Positions 60,648 through 64,000 of a stretch of DNA of 64,000 bases are shown here, one piece after another (the first letter of the stretch is position 1; the number at the start of each line of letters is the position of its first letter). The notes under the pieces were generated by a model. It saw only the letters and a list, made by a program, of their open reading frames with translations, ran no database searches and had not been told where the DNA came from. Where the stretch lies: contig NZ_BNBE01000004.1 of NCBI RefSeq assembly GCF_014654895.1, positions 1,116,001-1,180,000 of the forward strand, given 5' to 3'. A program made the translations under genes and the position numbers. The stretch comes from Streptomyces filamentosus (GTDB taxonomy: Bacteria > Actinomycetota > Actinomycetes > Streptomycetales > Streptomycetaceae).

Positions 60648-63600
60648 GTGACGACGGTTCCGCACGGCCTCCTGCCCGCGCGCGCCCCCGGCGCGGCCGG
60701 GCCCCCGGCCCCGGTGGGCCGCGAGGAGCTGCTGGCCCGGCTCGAAGGCGTCCTGCACGCACGCGGCCGGGCCCTGCTGACGGGACCCGCCGGCGTCGGG
60801 AAGACCGAGGTCGCGCTGGCCGCCGCCGCCCGGGCCGAGGCCCGCGGCGAGACGGTGCTGTGGCTCGCCGCCCTGCCGGCCGACCGCGCCATCCCCGGCG
60901 CCGCCGCGGCCGCGCTCGTCGCCTCGGTGGCGACGACGGTCGTCCCGCCGGCTCCGGACGTCGCGGCGGTCCCCCGCACCGACGCGGCCCCCCTCGCCGT
61001 ACCGGCCTCGCACGCCGGCCAGTCCCCCGCTGGGGACGGCGCGCCCACCCTCCCCCTCCCCGACGTGCCCGAGGGCCTGACCTCCGGCGTCTTCTCCTCC
61101 GGAGTCTTCGACGACCTGCCGGGGCCGCAGCGCACCGCCGTCGCCATGCTCTGCCGCGAGGCGCCGATCCAGCAGGGCGGCTGGGACCCGATCGCGCTTC
61201 GCCTGGGCATCGCGCGGATCCTGCGCACGCTGACCCGCCGGGGTCCGGTGCTGCTCGTCGTCGACGGCGCCGAGTTCCTCGACCCCGACAGCACCGACCT
61301 GCTCCGCTTCGCCCTCCACCTCGCACCGCCGTCGCTGCGCGTGATCGCGGTCGAGACCCCGGAGCCGTACGGGGACACCTCCCCGGCCGACCGGCCCGAA
61401 GCCGGCACCGGCACCCACGGACGGCCGCACGCCGGACACTCCGCGCACCTGTGGGTGCCGTCCGAGGCCGACCTGCTGCTCGTCCCGCCGCTCCAGGCCG
61501 ACGAGATCGCCGAACTCCTCATCCACCACCGGCTGCCGTCCCGGATGGCGGGCCGCATCCACCGCGCCAGCGGCGGCAACCCCCGGCTCGCGCTCGCCGT
61601 CGGCCGCTCCCTCGCCGACGCCCGCACGCCCGTCCACCACGCCGAGGCGCTGACGCTCTCCGGCCGCGCCCGGGACCTCGCCCGGCAGCTCCTGGGCGCC
61701 GCGCCCCCGCCGGTCCGGGCCACCCTGCTGCTGGCGGCGCTCGCGCTGCGTCCTTCGGCGACGCTGGTGCGGCGGGCCGGACGGCCCGAGGCGGAGGCGG
61801 AGCTCGCGGCGGCCGAACGGGCCGGGCTCGTGTCGCTCGCCGAGGACGGCTCGCTCGTCTTCACCGCCGGACTGCTGCCGTCCACCCTCGTCCACGACGC
61901 CTGCTGGGCGGAGCGCAGCGCCGGACACGCGGCGCTCGCCGAGGTCGTGGACGACCCGGTGGAGGCGGTGCGGCACCGGGCGCTGGCCGGCGACCGGCCC
62001 GACGAGGAGCTGGCCGCCGAGGTGGCGACGGCGGCGGAGACCGCCCGCCGCCGGGGGAACAACGCGCTCGCCGCCGAACTGGCCCTGCTGGCGGCCGAGT
62101 CGACGCCCGGACGGGACGGCGACCGGCGGATCGCGCGCCTCGTGGACGCGGCCGAGGAGGCGGCCAGGGCGGCCCGCGCCGACCTGGCGATGCGGGCCAC
62201 CACCGACCTGCTCGCCCGGGACGCGTCCCCCGCCGACCGGGTGCGGGCCCGCCTCGCCGTCCTCGACACGGCCGGCCAGGGCCTCACCGACCTCGACGAC
62301 ATGTACGTGCACGCCATGGAGGACTCGGAGGGCGAGACCGCGCTGCGGGCCGCCGTGCAGCTCCGGCTGGCCGTCAAGTACGTGCTGGCGGACGGCGATC
62401 CGGAACGCTCCCGGACGGCGGCGATGGAATCCGCCGCGCTGGCCGCGTCGGTGGGCGACCCGCGCACGGCGGCGCAGGCGCTGACCGTGCAGGCGCGCAT
62501 GGAGCGGGCGCTCGGCACGCCCGACGCGGAGAAGGTCCTCGCCCGGGCCCGGGAGCTGGAGCTGGCGGAGCGCCCGCTCGGCATCCGCAACGCCGCGCAG
62601 ATCCTGACGATCCGTCACGCCCTCTTCGACGACCGGCTGACCGACGCCCGGGACGAACTGAACGCGCTGCTGCCGCTGGTGCAGCGGCGCGGCTCCGTCG
62701 AGGACGCCATCGAGCTCTTCCGCACGCTCTCGGAGATCGAGTCGCGGATCGGCTCCTGCGCGGCGGCCCTGGCGCACGCGGGGCAGTCGCTCGCCCTCAC
62801 CCTGGAGGCGGGTCTGTCGCCCGGCCCCGCCTGGTACGCGCTGGCGCTCGCCGAGACCGCGGGCGGCAGCCTGGGCCGGGCCGCGAGCTACGCGCGCCGC
62901 AGCGTGCAGGCGTCGGAGGAGGAGGGCGACCGGGTCTTCCTCTCCCGCAGCCGGTACGCCCTCGGCCGGGTCCAGCTGGTCAACGGCGACGTGGCGGCGG
63001 CCCTGGAGACCCTGCGCCGGGTGCAGGCGGACGAGCGGGCGCAGTCGACGGTCGACCCGTCGATGCTGCGCTGGCACGAGGAGCTGGCGGAGGCGCTGCT
63101 CGCGCACGACGCGGTCGAGGAAGCGCTCGCGCTGCTCGCGGAGGTGCGGCCGGTGGCCGAACGGCTCGGCCGGTCCACGGTGTTGCTGGGCTGCGACCGG
63201 GCGCAGGCGCTGTGCCTGGCGGCGGAGGGCCGGACGGACGAGGCGGCGGAGCTGCTGACGCGGACGGCCGGCCGCTTCGCGGAGGCGGGGCTGCCGCTGG
63301 AGCAGGGCCGGGCGCTGATGGCGCTGGCCCGGGTGGAGCGCAAGCGGCGGCGGCGGTCGGCGGCGCAGGCCGCACTGCACGCGGCGGCCACGGTCTTCGA
63401 GCGGGCGGGGGCGGTGCCGTGGCTGGCGCTCGCCACGGAGGCGCCCGCCGGCGAGCTGCCGGGGACGGCGCAGGGCGGCGACGAGGCGCCGACGGCGCTG
63501 GCCTCGCTGACGGAGGCGGAGCTGCGGCTGGCCCGCCTGGTGGGCCAGGGCGCCTCGAACCAGGAGGCGGCGGCGAAGCTGTTCCTGAGCGTGAAGACCG

Positions 63601-63680
63601 TCGAGGCGCGGCTGACCCGCATCTACCAGAAGCTGGACGTGCGGTCCCGCTCCCAGCTGGCGACGGCGCTCCGCCCCTGA
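60648..63680 (+). CDS. LAL-type LuxR-family regulator (AAA+ ATPase)
   Basis: A 1010-aa regulator of the large ATP-binding LuxR (LAL) type. The AAA part at the N-terminus has Walker A LLTGPAGVGKTEVAL and Walker B PVLLVVDGAEFLDPDS. The middle (about residues 330-920) is helical and TPR-like (ARRSVQASEEEGDRVFLSR, LETLRRVQADERA). The C-terminus (about 945-1008) is a LuxR HTH with LTEAELRLARLVGQGASNQE and SVKTVEARLTRIYQKLDVRS. It is probably a ligand-gated activator of unknown genes. GTG at 60648 is nine bases after GGAGGT. Confidence 0.9.
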   Translation: MTTVPHGLLPARAPGAAGPPAPVGREELLARLEGVLHARGRALLTGPAGVGKTEVALAAAARAEARGETVLWLAALPADRAIPGAAAAALVASVATTVVPPAPDVAAVPRTDAAPLAVPASHAGQSPAGDGAPTLPLPDVPEGLTSGVFSSGVFDDLPGPQRTAVAMLCREAPIQQGGWDPIALRLGIARILRTLTRRGPVLLVVDGAEFLDPDSTDLLRFALHLAPPSLRVIAVETPEPYGDTSPADRPEAGTGTHGRPHAGHSAHLWVPSEADLLLVPPLQADEIAELLIHHRLPSRMAGRIHRASGGNPRLALAVGRSLADARTPVHHAEALTLSGRARDLARQLLGAAPPPVRATLLLAALALRPSATLVRRAGRPEAEAELAAAERAGLVSLAEDGSLVFTAGLLPSTLVHDACWAERSAGHAALAEVVDDPVEAVRHRALAGDRPDEELAAEVATAAETARRRGNNALAAELALLAAESTPGRDGDRRIARLVDAAEEAARAARADLAMRATTDLLARDASPADRVRARLAVLDTAGQGLTDLDDMYVHAMEDSEGETALRAAVQLRLAVKYVLADGDPERSRTAAMESAALAASVGDPRTAAQALTVQARMERALGTPDAEKVLARARELELAERPLGIRNAAQILTIRHALFDDRLTDARDELNALLPLVQRRGSVEDAIELFRTLSEIESRIGSCAAALAHAGQSLALTLEAGLSPGPAWYALALAETAGGSLGRAASYARRSVQASEEEGDRVFLSRSRYALGRVQLVNGDVAAALETLRRVQADERAQSTVDPSMLRWHEELAEALLAHDAVEEALALLAEVRPVAERLGRSTVLLGCDRAQALCLAAEGRTDEAAELLTRTAGRFAEAGLPLEQGRALMALARVERKRRRRSAAQAALHAAATVFERAGAVPWLALATEAPAGELPGTAQGGDEAPTALASLTEAELRLARLVGQGASNQEAAAKLFLSVKTVEARLTRIYQKLDVRSRSQLATALRP

Positions 63681-63704
63681 CCCGGGCGGAGCGCGCCGCG
63701 CCCG

Positions 63705-64000
63705 TCAGCCGCGGTGGACGGTCACGTACGCCCCGCGCGCGGCGCCCCCGGCCGGGGTCCACTCCGCGGTGACCCGGCCGAGGACCTCGCCGTCGGTGTC
63801 ACCCCCGACCCGCAGCACCCGGTGGAAGCGCAGCACCAGGGGCTCGCCGCCGGACGCGCGGACGCGGACGTCGGTGCGGTCGGCGCCGTCCGAGACCTCC
63901 AGCACCTCGACCGCTCCGGCGACGGCCGCCGCCGGGTCGAGGGCGGCGGCGACGGTCGGGTCGGCGGCGTCGCTGACGGACTGCTGCTGCGGGACGGCGC
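63705..64000 (-). CDS. C-terminal part of an unidentified protein
   Basis: The leftward frame is open to the window edge and encodes at least 98 residues ending in RGAYVTVHRG. The visible part is Ala/Asp-rich (DAADPTVAAALDPAAAV) and then beta-rich (VLEVSDGADRTDVRVRASGG, EPLVLRFHRVLRVGGD, GRVTAEWTPAGG). I do not recognise a family. It is convergent to the LAL gene with 24 bp between the stops. Confidence 0.6.
   Translation of the reverse strand, partial: AVPQQQSVSDAADPTVAAALDPAAAVAGAVEVLEVSDGADRTDVRVRASGGEPLVLRFHRVLRVGGDTDGEVLGRVTAEWTPAGGAARGAYVTVHRG

Overview
The window is a 64 kb piece of a high-GC actinobacterial chromosome, almost certainly Streptomyces. The evidence is strong GC bias at third codon positions, frequent GTG starts, many 4-bp start/stop overlaps, Streptomyces-type families (DUF6479, DUF6480, a large LuxR regulator, a light-inducible carotenoid locus) and a tRNA-Pro(GGG). 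No insertion sequence, phage gene or CRISPR array was seen. The main signs of turnover are a DUF389 gene remnant beside the tRNA and several tandem-repeat expansions.

Positions 1-13369 hold a nearly complete steroid ring C/D (HIP) catabolic cluster with the gene order of the mycobacterial kstR2 regulon: two SDRs, then divergent echA20-ipdA-ipdB-ipdC, convergent fadA6-kstR2-ipdF-fadE30, then divergent crotonase-fadE31-fadE32-fadE33. Both divergent promoters carry nearly the same operator (ACCAAAC..TTGTTAGG), close to the mycobacterial KstR2 box. The place held by fadD3 in mycobacteria holds a crotonase here.

Positions 13481-23409 are accessory. They hold a lipoprotein, then a same-strand, tightly packed set: a multi-TM SLATT-like protein, a TIR-domain protein, a MoxR-type AAA+ ATPase, a vWA-like protein with a degenerate MIDAS and a 1300-aa helical-repeat/CHAT protein. 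The last three match the vWA-MoxR-VMAP ternary conflict-system architecture. This is the best candidate for an undescribed immune or programmed-death system. A SAVMC3_10250-like protein lies convergently next to it.

Positions 23634-29148 hold a Tat-exported protein, the small membrane proteins DUF6479 and DUF6480, an 880-bp gap and a GT4 glycosyltransferase. Positions 29350-44884 form a light-type carotenoid locus: a GT1 glycosyltransferase, a LitS-like ECF sigma factor, crtT, crtE-crtI-crtB-Rieske, crtU-crtY, a lipocalin, a ferrochelatase, an SDR with a DUF4383 protein, and a LitR-like MerR/B12 photoreceptor-regulator. A GCATCCG element, in two cases exactly 24 nt after GGAAC, recurs upstream of its transcription units and may be the LitS promoter signature. 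The gene set predicts isorenieratene, possibly hydroxylated and glycosylated.

Positions 44917-64000 hold an MMPL transporter, an SDR, a two-RCK potassium-channel-like protein, the DUF389 remnant and tRNA-Pro, DUF309 and DUF488 proteins, a TetR regulator divergent from a PAP2 phosphatase plus a DMT transporter, an SPFH protein coupled to an NAD-kinase-like protein, a GNAT acetyltransferase, a secreted S8 protease with a structured leader, a LAL-type LuxR regulator, and the 3' part of an unidentified gene.
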